From Fonsecaea monophora (lineage: Eukaryota; Ascomycota; Eurotiomycetes; Chaetothyriales; Herpotrichiellaceae): a DNA stretch of 64,000 nucleotides. The first letter of the stretch is position 1. Each line of letters starts with the position of its first letter. The stretch covers positions 62,001-126,000 of the forward strand of contig NW_019173981.1 in assembly GCF_001642475.1 (NCBI RefSeq), written 5' to 3'. Made by a program: the position numbers and the translations under genes. The notes under the pieces were generated by a model. It saw nothing but the letters and a program-made list of their open reading frames with translations. It was not told where the DNA came from and did not search any database. Positions 54,409 through 64,000 of this stretch are shown in pieces.

Positions 54409-56379
54409 ATGAAGACGGAGAGCTCTAATATCGTGGCAGGTGAGGTTCGCGCTGCCGCGGCGCAATCGGCCAAGAGGGCGAAGAAAACCCTCACCCTGTA
54501 CAACGTCGCGATTCTGTGCTATGTTGGTCTAGGATCTGCAAGTTATGGATACGCGGCCGCGGTCATCGGGAATACTGTGGGTATGTGGCCTCTTGGAGTC
54601 ATTTCATTCCCCCCCTCCTGACTTACACTTCTTCGCAATGCAGGACAACCCTCGTTCATTCGATACTTTGACCTCGACACAAGGAGCAATGGGGATGGCC
54701 TTATTGGTGCCATGAATGGCCTGTTTCAAGCCGGCGGGTTCTTCGGCGCCTTGATAACACCCTGGATCAGTGATCGGTGGGGACGGAAATCGGCGATCGC
54801 CTGGGTAGGTTTGATCTTTCTTTTTGCCCCCTGGAACAAGGGTAGACTGCTCACGATGACTTCAGGGTGCTGTATGGTGTATCGTATCGGGAGCATTCAT
54901 GGCTGGCAGCGTCAATATTGGTGAATTCATCCTTTTCCGCTTCATCTCCGGCCTTGGTGCCAATCTGTTGCTGGCGGCCGTACCGGTAAGTGCTTTCGAT
55001 ACCTGGAGAGAAGACTTTATTTTCTGACCGCCCGATAGATATGGATGAGTGAGGTTGTCCCCGCTCATTTCCGCGGGAGTTTGGTCTACATTCACAGCCT
55101 CGCACTCGGTTTCGGATACCTCTTGTCGGCGTGGATCGGGTTCGGCTTCTTCTTCTGGAAAACCGGAGGGTCCAACACCTGGCGACCGCCCCTGGCTCTG
55201 CAATGTGTCTGGCCTCTCTTGCTACTTCTAGGGTTGTACTGGATCCCAGAGAGTCCCCGGTGGCTGGTGATGAAGGACCGTTCTGATGAAGCGAAGCGGA
55301 TCTTGCTGAGACTGCACGCGAATCCCGAAGATCCGGATAACACGTTTGCAAACACGGAATTTTATCAGATACACGAGCAAATAGCCTTGGACCGCCATCG
55401 GGATAGCTCATGGAGGCATTTGTTCCGGAAGCCGTCGTTCCGGAAACGTTGCCTGATCGCCATGGGAACTACGGCCATCATTGAATGTTGCGGCGGACTG
55501 GTCATCAACAGTAAGTAACTTGGATCCAAGGGATGCCTCTCCTGTTACCACCCAAAAACGTATAAACTACAGAACTGATGGATTTTGTTCTAGACTACGG
55601 ACCAATTCTGTATGCAAATCTGGGGTTCAGTCAGACCAAGCAGCTCCTGTATCCGGCTGCGTGGCTTACCTTTGCCACGGGGATGAACGCCGTGGGTGTC
55701 TTCATCGTCGATTTCTTTCCCCGAAACAGGCTGTTGGCCTTTGGTGTTCTGGGTTGTGTGTCTGTTGTCACCATCGAAGCCGCCATTGTGGCCAACTTTG
55801 TCCCATCCAACAACCACGCCGCCCTGAGTGCCGCCGTGGCGGTCTTGTTCTTGTTTGAACTCTTCTACGGACCTTCTATCGCTGGTATGTCTTTGTGTGA
55901 TGGGTACACCCCACCCCCCAAAAAAAAGCCAAGCTAACGCGCAACGCATTCAGGCACTCAATTTTGCTATCTCGGCGAGATATTCCCGAACCACGTCCGC
56001 GCAAAGGGCGTAGCATTGGGCGTTTCAATGATTTCACTGATGAACGTCGTTTGGCTCCAAGCCGCACCAACCGCCTTCAAGTAAGGACATGGACGCGCCA
56101 GCCAGCTCTCCCGTCTGGATCTTTGTGAGGCACCAAGCTAATTCCATCTGCAGGACTATCGGATGGAAGTACTATCTGTGCTTCATCATCACCGGCGGCC
56201 TAGGTGGAATCGTCATTCTGTTCTACTGGCCCGATACTCGTGGGATTCCCCTGGAGGAGATTGGGGTTCTGTTTGGAGACGAGGCAGAAATCGCCGTTTT
56301 CCAGGCCGATATCCAGCTGGACCACGACACCAAACAGATCACAACGCACCATGCCACTGTAAAAGTCGATGAGGCATAG
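54409..56379 (+). CDS. MFS sugar-porter-family transporter (MFS-2)
   Basis: Seven exons: 54409-54580, 54644-54804, 54866-54985, 55039-55510, 55594-55884, 55954-56080 and 56154-56379; 522 aa, phases consistent. About 12 transmembrane helices after a 27-residue basic N-terminus. Motifs: S-D-R-W-G-R-K after helix 2, I-P-E-S-P-R-W-L before the central loop, and C-terminal P-D-T-R-G-I-P-L-E-E-I. It is clearly related to MFS-1 in layout and loop motifs (Y-G-Y-A near the start; G-Q-P-S-F), so the cluster carries two divergent sugar-porter copies. It is the right border of the core cluster, 340 bp from the housekeeping gene CCL1. Confidence 0.92.
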
Positions 56380-56719
56380 TCTGTACATTTCAGGAGGCGT
56401 GATCCCGGTGGCTACTGCTGCCCGTACTACAAGAGCACTGAAAAGCGGTACGGCCTCTTGGGGACTCCAAGCACCGGCAGTATTATTGTCTCTGTGAAGG
56501 CTTGTATATCTAGCAACACCTCTATGACTGACGGGGTTACCCACAAAGGCAAATGTGATGACGGTCACGCTAGGCTCTCCGACCGAAGACTACTGGACGG
56601 CACTAGTAACCCCTCGTCTAATTAATCAATGGTATATAGTCTTCGCTATGTTGCTGCACTGAGTCACACGAGATAAGTTACTCTCCTGTATACGTGAGTG
56701 GACTTTGGTCCGCTTCAAC
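56380..56719. other. Short intergenic, CCL1 upstream region
   Basis: 340 bp between MFS-2 and CCL1; no gene. Confidence 0.4.
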
Positions 56720-57896
56720 ATGATCGAAGACGACGAGTACAGGGCGTCTTCCCAGTATCGATGTTGGTCATACACCGAGGAAAAGCTCGCGCAAATCCGC
56801 CAGAGGACGAATCGGCTGGCATCGGAGCGCGTCAGGGCCGCAATTCGAAAGACGGGGGTTCCAATACCAGGCTCGAGTGAGAACAACGAGAATACATCTG
56901 CTGATCCCGCTCCCGGTGTCCCGACGCTTACCGCGCAGGAGGAGTTGAAGATTGTGGAATGGGCTTGTACCAAGATTATCGATATGGGAGAGGCCATGCA
57001 CCCGAGAATCCCTTCCAGTGTTGTGGTACGCACGGTTCCTTTTCATGCCCTCTGACGATGTTACCGTGACGAGATATACTTACACTACACATCAATGCCC
57101 CTAGGCTACCGCGATTCAATACCTCCGCCGCTTCTACCTCACACATTCACCGATGATGTACCACCCCAAGCCGATCATGGTCTGCGCTCTATATCTAGCC
57201 ACAAAGGCAGATCACTTTTACATGTCTCTTCCCAACTTCGTTTCGGAACTCGAAAACTTGACAGAAGAAGATGTCAAGGCGCCTGAATTCCTTCTTCTGC
57301 AGGGTCTCCGATTCACGCTCGACGTGCGCCACCCTCTGAAAGGTCTTAGGGGTGGCCATGCTGAGATGATGGCCATGGTACAGGAGGGTCGTCTCGGTAG
57401 CAATTGTCCAAAAACGACGAATTTCACGGCAAAAAGAGTCGATTCTGCTGCCGATTCGGCAAAGGGACTCCTCACCAGAGCAGCCCAGATGACGGACGCA
57501 TATTTCCTCTACACGCCCAGCCAGATCTGGCTTGGTGCCATGATGGTGGCTGATGGTGAGCTCACGCAAGCATATCTCGAACAGAAACTCAACGATCTGC
57601 CCTTTGACGATGTAACGGCGGCGGCGACATTCAAACACAGAGTCTTGAGCACGATTTCAGCATGTGCGAAGCTGCTTGGTTCCTATCATCGCTCGCAGGA
57701 AGACTCATCGGCGCAGCGGAAAGAGCTGACGCGGATCCGCAAGAAATTAGCTGTGTGCCACGATCCAGAAAAAGTGGATATTGATGCCGTCGTCAAGATC
57801 AGCGCTGGGAGATTGTCTGAAAAGAGGGATAGCTACGGCAGTGACGCGGAGAAGGCGCTCAAGAAGCGTAAGGTTGCACGGAGCGAAGTTGAATGA
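56720..57896 (+). CDS. CCL1: Cyclin H-like subunit of the CDK-activating/TFIIH kinase
   Basis: Exons 56720-57025 and 57105-57896, with a 79-bp intron; 365 aa. The N-terminus D-D-E-Y-R-A-S-S-Q-Y-R-C-W-S-Y-T-E-E-K-L is typical of cyclin H/Ccl1, where an N-terminal helix packs on the cyclin box. The first cyclin fold (I-Q-Y-L-R-R-F-Y-L; C-A-L-Y-L-A-T-K-A) is followed by the second fold (P-S-Q-I-W-L-G-A) and a basic K-K-R-K tail likely to be a nuclear signal. It activates Kin28/CDK7 within TFIIH for RNA polymerase II CTD phosphorylation. It is a housekeeping gene unrelated to the metabolic genes on both sides. The start at 56720 is the first ATG; a GTG lies upstream in frame. Confidence 0.93.
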
Positions 57897-58501
57897 AAGA
57901 TGGGAAACGTCTTTGACCATGAGCTGAAAAGCCTTTCCGGGTTAAAAGTTCTGTGGTACGAGAGACTTGGTTAAGTGATTGTAGTGGGATAATATTATGA
58001 GCTCCTTGGACGTGAAATAGTCAAACATATACATATTCGAAAGAGGGATAGTGGGAAAGGAGGGGAGGGGGTGAGTACCCACAGTCGATCAACTACCATC
58101 TGCGACTCAACGTCGACCCATAATGCTGGCCTACGAATTACCTCGCCTTGACAAGAGAGCTGACCACGACCGCATCATGCCCATCGACACATGGCTATCT
58201 TGCACGTGCCGCGTCGCCTGGCAAGCCTGTCTCAACGTGCAACCCGGTTTCTACCCCGCGTTGGGTAACCGGCCGGTCGGTCACACCGGTTAACCTCTTC
58301 TTTTCGCCAAAGACCCTCGGTTGGTGGTGTTGGCTCGTCCGTGTGATCACGTAAACGCGACTGGTATCCATGATCTTGCTGGCTTTATAGATCTGGGGGC
58401 GACAGAGTCGCAGTATCCCGTATCCAGTATCCAGCATCATCCTCCTGCTCTTTCTCCAGATATCTTGTTGTATACACCGGTCGTGGTAGTTAGCAGCAAC
58501 G
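57897..58501. other. Intergenic, SDR-4 upstream region
   Basis: 0.6 kb between two plus-strand genes; no gene recognised. Confidence 0.4.
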
Positions 58502-59645
58502 ATGAGCACTCTCAATGGAGACGCACGTAGCAGTGCCCCCGTATGTCTCGTCACCGGAGGCGCCTCGGGCATGGGCCTTGCGGTTGTGCAGCATCTCTTG
58601 ACACAGGGCTGGAACGTAGCTATCGTCGACTACAACGCCGAAACCGGGCAAACTGTCGCCAAACAATGCGGGCCCCAGGCCCTCTTCATCAAGGCCAACG
58701 TGGCCGACTACGAGGAGCTCGCGGCCGCGTTTGCTCGGACCTGGAAGGAATGGAAGCGCCTGGACGTGGTGTTTGGGAATGCTGTAATACCTACCTACCT
58801 CTACCTTCTCTCCCCCTCCCTCCTTGACAAAGAGAGAGCGCGCGCATGGTGTGTAACAGTCCTAATGATGAGAGAGGGGAGCCTGTATAGGGAATCGGCG
58901 ACCGGATCAACTTCTACGCGCACCAGCAAGACCGCGAAGACGGCAACCCCCCCAAACCCAACACGGCCGTCATCGACATCGACCTCTACGGACCCATCTA
59001 CTGCGCGTACCTGGGCTTCCACTACTTCCGCAAGAACCCCGACAAGGCCGGCAAGATCATCTTCACGTCCAGCATGGCGGGAATTTACACCGGGGGCACT
59101 GTCCCGCTGTACTCGGCGGCGAAGTCGGGGGTAAGGTCTTCGGTTTCTTTTCGTGTGTTATTCTTCTTTGAAGAGTGTTGAGGATGAGAGTGAGAATGAG
59201 AACGAGACTTACATTTTTTTTGGCAGGTCGTCGGATTGACGAGATCCTTGGGCGTCCGACTCAAAGAACTCGGCGAACCCATCACCGTGAATTGCATCTG
59301 TCCAGGTCCGTAACTTCTCCCAGTCCATGTCGCACCTTCCAAAAAACAAAGCCTTGCCGATATGGAATACCTCACTCACGCATGCTGGCAGGCCTTGTCC
59401 ACACGGCTCTGACGAAGATCTACTCCTTCACCTGCCCGGAGGAATACATCACGCCGGCCTCGACGATCGTCAAGGCGGTTATGAATTTCATCGACGACGA
59501 CAGCTTGACGGGGCAGGCCGCGGAATGCAGCGGCGAGAACATCCATTACAGGCAGAGGCCCGAGTTTAGCGACGACAAGGCCGCCTTCATCTGTGGCGGT
59601 GGGTTGGGAGAGGCCATGGAGAAGTTGAATGTCAGGTTCTACTGA
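58502..59645 (+). CDS. Short-chain dehydrogenase/reductase, 15-PGDH-like (SDR-4)
   Basis: Exons 58502-58783, 58891-59130, 59227-59305 and 59392-59645, with introns of 86-107 bp; 284 aa. Motifs: T-G-G-A-S-G-M-G for the cofactor, V-D-Y-N after beta-2 (NAD type), F-G-N-A-G-I-G across the first junction, Ser in T-S-S-M-A-G and Y-S-A-A-K. It resembles SDR-3 in the N-A-G insertion and in the D-I-D-L-Y-G segment. Convergent with BVMO-4, it forms a dehydrogenase/BVMO pair that repeats the SDR-3/BVMO-1 arrangement. An alcohol-to-ketone step before BVMO-4 is inferred. Confidence 0.92.
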
Positions 59646-59993
59646 TTGTTCCGTATCTGTACCACACCAGTTCCGCCCATTCTGGTTCTACGACCGGAAA
59701 GGATAGGTTGGTTTGATGATGAAGCATACAAACCGTGGTAGAGATGGTTCTGAGTATCTCATGTGTCTATCTGAAAGGGCCGCCATGGCTGTAGCTAGTA
59801 CAATGAAATGGAAAGCAATTGCATTCTGTTTCCAAAGGCTCAACAGTGATGCACCACGTTCATGACTTCAAATCGGCACTTCATTTCGTCATTGATCAAA
59901 AGTATCTATTCAATCTCAGAAGATTATCAACACAAGACATCAAGAACAAAGAAGGCACCCCAAAAAGAAAAGGATCCAAGCACCGGAACAAGT
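59646..59993. other. Convergent 3' spacer
   Basis: 348 bp between SDR-4 and BVMO-4; AT-rich, no gene. Confidence 0.4.
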
Positions 59994-61986
59994 CTAGGCA
60001 CCATTAGATTCGGGCCAAAAGGTGGGTTCGAGACCCTCGAGCTTGCCAGCCTCGCGCCACTCCTTCATCATGTTGATGACCCACAGCGCACTGCCGCCGT
60101 ACCACGAGTTCTTGGCCAGCTTGCGCGTGATCTGGCCCTCGTTGTTGTAGTAGCCCGGCGTGCACTCCATGTGGAAAGCCCTCGAGTTGATGCCGGACTC
60201 GACGATGGTCTCGACCCACGCGTCCTCGGCCTCCTGCGAGGGCTCGACGGAGCGGATGTTGCGCTTCTTGCACTCGGCGATCACGTAGGCGAGGTGCTCG
60301 GCCTGGAGCGTGGTCGTGTGCAGCAGGTTCGCCGTCACGAACGCCTGGAGCGTCGTGACCATGAAGAAATTGGGAAAGTCCCGGCTCACCCAGCCTTGAA
60401 AGGTGCTGGGCCCGTCCGAGAACTTCTCGCCCAGGACCTTGCCGTCGCGCCCGTACACCTCCATGCCGGCACGGTGGCTCCAGCTGGTGGCGCGCTCAAA
60501 GCCCGTCGCGTAAATTAGGCAGTCGACCTCAAACTCCTCCCCGTTGGCCACCACGCCTTTCTCCGTCAGCCGTTCTATCCCTTGGCCTTTGGTGTCGACT
60601 AATTGGACGTTGGGCCGGTTGAAGGCCGCGAGGTATTCGTCGTGGAAGCACGGCCGTTTGCAGAATTGGTTGTAGTACGGTTTCAGGCTCTCCGCCGTGG
60701 CAGGGTCGCGAACTATGGCGTTGACACGCTTGCGAATCTGCTCCATCTTCTGGAAGTCGAGGATCTGGCGCCGTTTCGCCATCTCCTCTTTCCCCATACT
60801 CCCCGCTGCTGCTCGAGATGGGTATAGATTGCGAATGATATCTGTCCAACCGTCGTCGACCAGATCGACATCTTGGTGCCCGCCGCACACGATGGTGTTG
60901 AAGTTGTCCATTCGCTCCTTCTGCCATCCTTGTCCGAGTTTCTTCGCCCAGTCGGGATCAGTAAGTCGGTTGTTCCGGACATCGATGGACGAGGGCGTCC
61001 GTTGAAAAACGTAGAGTTGCTTGCACCAGGGCGCAATGTTTGGCACGATCTGGACGGCAGTGGCCCCTGTGCCGACAATCGCAACCTTTTTATCCGTGAG
61101 ATTGTCTAGTCCCCCTCCGACAGCATCGCCGCCAGTATACTTGTAGTCCCAGCGACTAGAGTGGAAGCTGTGGCCTTTAAAGGTCTCAATACCCGGAAAG
61201 CCTGGGAGTTTCGGTCGGTGTAGTGACCCGGCAACGCCGACAACGAAGCGCGCATGGATATTGTCGTTGTGATTCGTCTTGATCGAGTAGGTCGCAGTCT
61301 CCTCTTGCCAGTGAATGCTCAAGATTTCGGTCTTGAAAATGGCCTTTTCGTACAGTCCCAGTTCTTTGGCCAGTCTCTGTGCATGCGACAGAAGTTCGGG
61401 CCCACGCGCATACTTCTCCGAGGGGACGTATCCGATCTCCTCCAGCATGGGCATGTAGACATAGGACTCGATGTCGCATTGTGCTCCGGGATATCGGTTC
61501 CAATACCTAGAAGAAGCACAAAGGTCAGAGAAACTGGAAGCAGTCGCAATATAGCAGCAGTAGGAATAGCAGCAGCACCAGCAGGAGTGATATGGGGGCT
61601 TACCAGACTCCCCCAAAATCTGCGCCTTTCTCAATAATTCTGAAATCTTGGATGCCATTCTGCTGAAGACTGTGGGCCATCAATTCTCCGCCGTATCCAG
61701 CACCGATGATGACCACTTCAGTGGTGAGGTCCAAGGGCTCCCGCTTGTCGTCCTGGCCAGTCCATGGATCACTGAGGTAGTGCGACAGCGAGCCTTCAAT
61801 TGCACGATACTGGTCCACTCCATTGGGGTTGGCACGGATACGTTTTTCCCGTTCGGCGAGGTATTTTGCCTTGAGGGCATCTGGATCGAACCCCAGGTCG
61901 TCCTCGACCTCTTGGACTGTGAGATTGGTGGACTTGCCAAGGATCGACTCCGCGGGCTGAGACACAGAAAGCGTTTCGACAGACAT
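59994..61986 (-). CDS. Baeyer-Villiger monooxygenase, N-terminally extended class (BVMO-4)
   Basis: Two exons, 61604-61986 and 59994-61506, with a 97-bp intron; 631 aa. It has about 88 residues before the FAD motif G95-A-G-Y-G-G100, then W-Y-W-N-R-Y-P-G-A-Q-C-D, a complete fingerprint F-K-G-H-S-F-H-S-S-R-W, NADPH motif G-T-G-A-T-A and Y-A-T-G-F-E. The extended N-terminus and the conserved C-terminal W-Y-G-G-S-A-L-W-V place it with large-ring/steroid-type BVMOs such as cyclopentadecanone monooxygenase-like proteins, a class distinct from BVMO-1 to -3. Few introns also set it apart. Ketone to ester or lactone conversion is expected with good confidence. It pairs with SDR-4 beyond CCL1. Confidence 0.95.
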
Positions 61987-62935
61987 CTTTGCTTCCAGGG
62001 AAAGACGGGCCAAAATGGTCTTACAACGGTAGAAGAGTGCCGCGCACACACCAGAAATATAACACCACTCTCTCCAAAAGAACCCCCCGGGTTCGGAAGC
62101 CCTCTTTGGGGGGAAAAGAGATGGAGCACGAACGTCTTAACCGTGTACATCCTCGGGGTTGACAAAACAAGCAATGCCAATGATCCGTACCTCGTAATAC
62201 TCGGCAGGTTGCCGTACTCGGTAGATAGCCGTATCAGCGGTCTTTTATCCCCGCCGGATTCAACCTCATTAATTCTTTACCAAGGCCTGAGCCTCGGCAG
62301 GAACATTGAGCAGATATAAAAAAGTAGTAGGGGTAGCTCTACTGGACAACCAATAGTTTGAGCCTTGAACAGGCCATGGGCCTGCAAAACAAGCATGGAA
62401 ACAAGAGAATATACCTGAGAAGCATTGCATGGGTGTCTTTGAGGACTGTTGACTCCACTGTCGGTTTGGGGACTTTGTGGATACGTATCATATGTGGACG
62501 TCTGCCTCCACACTCAGTCCCCAGAAAATGATACGATGGAGACGATGTCTGCGCGTGGACGAGGTCATGTGTAAAGACTTTTGAAAGTGATGATCCATTT
62601 GCCGTCCTCGGCCCTCGGGATGCCCACTTAATGAGAGAAGCTTTCTCCTTAGCTAGACGGAAACTCTCTTAGAACGCGCAGTCACATTCGCTCGGAGGGT
62701 GGGAGCCTTGGCTTGCCTCGGGATGATGTGCATGTTCCTGTGGAAGCACGAGAAGGGTAGAATGAGGAAAGGGTCGGGAGGACAAAGGAAAATATGCCAA
62801 TGACAGTCGGTCATGCTAACGATTGTGTTCGAATTTGATATGTGACAATGTTGATTGGGATTTCTGCGCTCCAGACTTTTGCGGCCTCTAACCAATTCTA
62901 TAGCCGTATCAATAGCATCAATGTCGAATCCCAGC
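61987..62935. other. Intergenic, BVMO-4 upstream region
   Basis: 0.95 kb between the LYS2 stop and the BVMO-4 start, both on the minus strand. No convincing ORF. Confidence 0.4.
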
Positions 62936-64000
62936 TCAAGCTAGACCGCCTCGCCCCCCAACGCTTGACAATGCCTTGCGCTGTATATCCGATACCGTCA
63001 CCTCTGGCAAACTCTTAACACCATCCTGGTCTCTCCCAGCATTTGGAGGTGGGAGAAATCCGATCTGAACCAAATAAGCCAGATACAGCCCGATCTCACG
63101 CTTTGTGACACCACTTCCCGCACTGACGTCTTCTCGAGTCCATTTCTCGTCGGCGTAAAGTGCCTTCTCGGCATTGCTGTCATCGAGTTCTGGGGCGCGT
63201 GTATTCGAGGGGAGATCGTTCGCGACAAAGGTAAAGAGTGGCATTAGAGCAAAATCGGCGTGTGCGCTGACGTAGTGCTCAAGCGAAGATGCCCAAGGGA
63301 CGTAATCCGTTAGGTCCACCTTGTATCCATAGGTTTGAAGAGCTGCGAGATATTGGTTGAACCGCAGTCTCGGGTGCCCTGTAATCTGAGCCACACTGAC
63401 TCCTTGAGAAGACGGAGGATGGAAAGCACATGCCACCACCGTGCGAGCGACATGGTCCACCGGAACCATGTTCACCGTGTTGTTAATATTAGGCCGCGTA
63501 CCGAGCTGTATGCAGCCCTTGAGCATCCGAATCAAAAAGTCGTCCGTGTTTGTGACGCCAGTCTTGGAAGAGCCAAGCACATAACCGGGCCTAACGATGC
63601 AGCCACGGAGGCCTCGTCGACCAGCTTCGCGACAAAGATATTCCGCTACCCATTTGCTCTGGCCATAGCCGGTGCCTAATCCTTTTCGACTGCCCATCAA
63701 GTCATCGTCTTCACTGATACCTTCTCCACCGGCGGCGACGATGCGTTCTGATTCGAAGACAAAGTGTTCGTGGTCGAGCACGCTGGTTGAGGACACGAAC
63801 CCAAAGAATTTGGGTTTACCTTGGGCGCAGATCTTCATGGTTTCAATAGTGCCGAGAACGTTGGCTGGCTTGAGCATCTCGTATGTATTGATCCAATGAA
63901 CTTGGGCACCATTATGGATGACAACGTCAACCTCGTCAACAATTTGCTTCCATCTTGTATCGGAAATGCCAAGTTGCGGCGGCCCTAGTTCGCCTGTGAC
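62936..64000 (-). CDS. LYS2: L-2-aminoadipate reductase, C-terminal reductase domain (5' part outside window)
   Basis: 354 codons run without interruption from the window edge to a stop at 62936; the upstream adenylation and carrier domains are not in the window. The visible part is the NAD(P)-dependent thioester reductase domain: G-E-L-G at the edge, D-V-V-I-H-N-G-A-Q-V-H-W, F-V-S-S-T-S-V-L-D, G-S-R-x-G-L-G-T-G-Y-G-Q-S-K-W with the catalytic Tyr and Lys, and I-V-R-P-G-Y-V. The motif set matches fungal Lys2, which reduces carrier-bound alpha-aminoadipate to the semialdehyde in lysine biosynthesis. An NRPS-like carboxylate reductase with the same terminal domain is the alternative, less likely given the close motif match. 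It is a housekeeping gene bordering the metabolic region. Confidence 0.9.
   Translation of the reverse strand, partial: VTGELGPPQLGISDTRWKQIVDEVDVVIHNGAQVHWINTYEMLKPANVLGTIETMKICAQGKPKFFGFVSSTSVLDHEHFVFESERIVAAGGEGISEDDDLMGSRKGLGTGYGQSKWVAEYLCREAGRRGLRGCIVRPGYVLGSSKTGVTNTDDFLIRMLKGCIQLGTRPNINNTVNMVPVDHVARTVVACAFHPPSSQGVSVAQITGHPRLRFNQYLAALQTYGYKVDLTDYVPWASSLEHYVSAHADFALMPLFTFVANDLPSNTRAPELDDSNAEKALYADEKWTREDVSAGSGVTKREIGLYLAYLVQIGFLPPPNAGRDQDGVKSLPEVTVSDIQRKALSSVGGRGGLA

Noticed and set aside
59862..60518. 218-aa ORF antisense to the BVMO-4 C-terminus
   Set aside because: The conserved protein is on the minus strand; this frame has no family signal.
1..64000. CRISPR arrays, bacterial operons, riboswitches and rho-independent terminators
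   Set aside because: The window is eukaryotic nuclear DNA with spliceosomal introns; no regularly spaced repeat array was seen.

Overview
The window reads as nuclear DNA of a filamentous ascomycete (Pezizomycotina). Genes are split by many short introns, 45-111 bp where I resolved them, with GT..AG ends and CTGAC- or CTAAC-like branch sites. There are Zn2Cys6 regulators with fungal transcription-factor bodies, a GPI-type cutinase, a LYS2-type aminoadipate reductase and the TFIIH cyclin Ccl1. The load of Baeyer-Villiger monooxygenases (BVMOs) and catabolic enzymes would suit a Chaetothyriales-like fungus, but that placement is only a guess. Several long ORFs begin at non-ATG codons because they start inside introns; the starts given here are ATGs supported by splicing.

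Layout. 0-13 kb is ordinary chromosome: a disordered repeat protein, a membrane-anchored beta-rich protein, a large Ala-rich/transmembrane protein of unknown function, a hotdog thioesterase ending in the peroxisomal signal SKL, a 3.2-kb repeat-rich spacer and a cutinase. 13.9-20.2 kb is a first metabolic block on the minus strand: a 2-oxoglutarate dioxygenase, a short-chain dehydrogenase (SDR) and a Zn2Cys6 regulator. 20.2-26.1 kb holds a second SDR, gene relics, and a regulator pseudogene broken by an inverted 276-bp copy of its own 3' end.

26.1-56.4 kb is the core: BVMO-1 divergent from an SDR; a serine hydrolase (beta-lactamase fold) divergent from BVMO-2; a cyclase-family hydrolase; an AtuA (DUF1446) protein divergent from a Zn2Cys6 regulator with 12 exons; a P450; a sugar-porter transporter; an acyl-CoA dehydrogenase with an N-terminal cytochrome b5 domain, broken by three +1 frameshifts; BVMO-3; and a second sugar-porter transporter. 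CCL1 (56.7-57.9 kb) is a housekeeping gene, followed by a satellite pair (SDR-4 and BVMO-4, convergent). The end of LYS2 closes the window.

How the genes could work together (inference): no polyketide synthase, NRPS or terpene cyclase is present, so the cluster looks catabolic rather than biosynthetic. P450 or dioxygenase hydroxylation, SDR oxidation to a ketone, BVMO insertion to an ester or lactone, ring opening by the serine hydrolase and/or cyclase-like hydrolase, then AtuA plus acyl-CoA dehydrogenase chemistry would degrade a cyclic or branched, terpenoid-like substrate. The broken acyl-CoA dehydrogenase and regulator relic suggest that part of the system is decaying in this strain.
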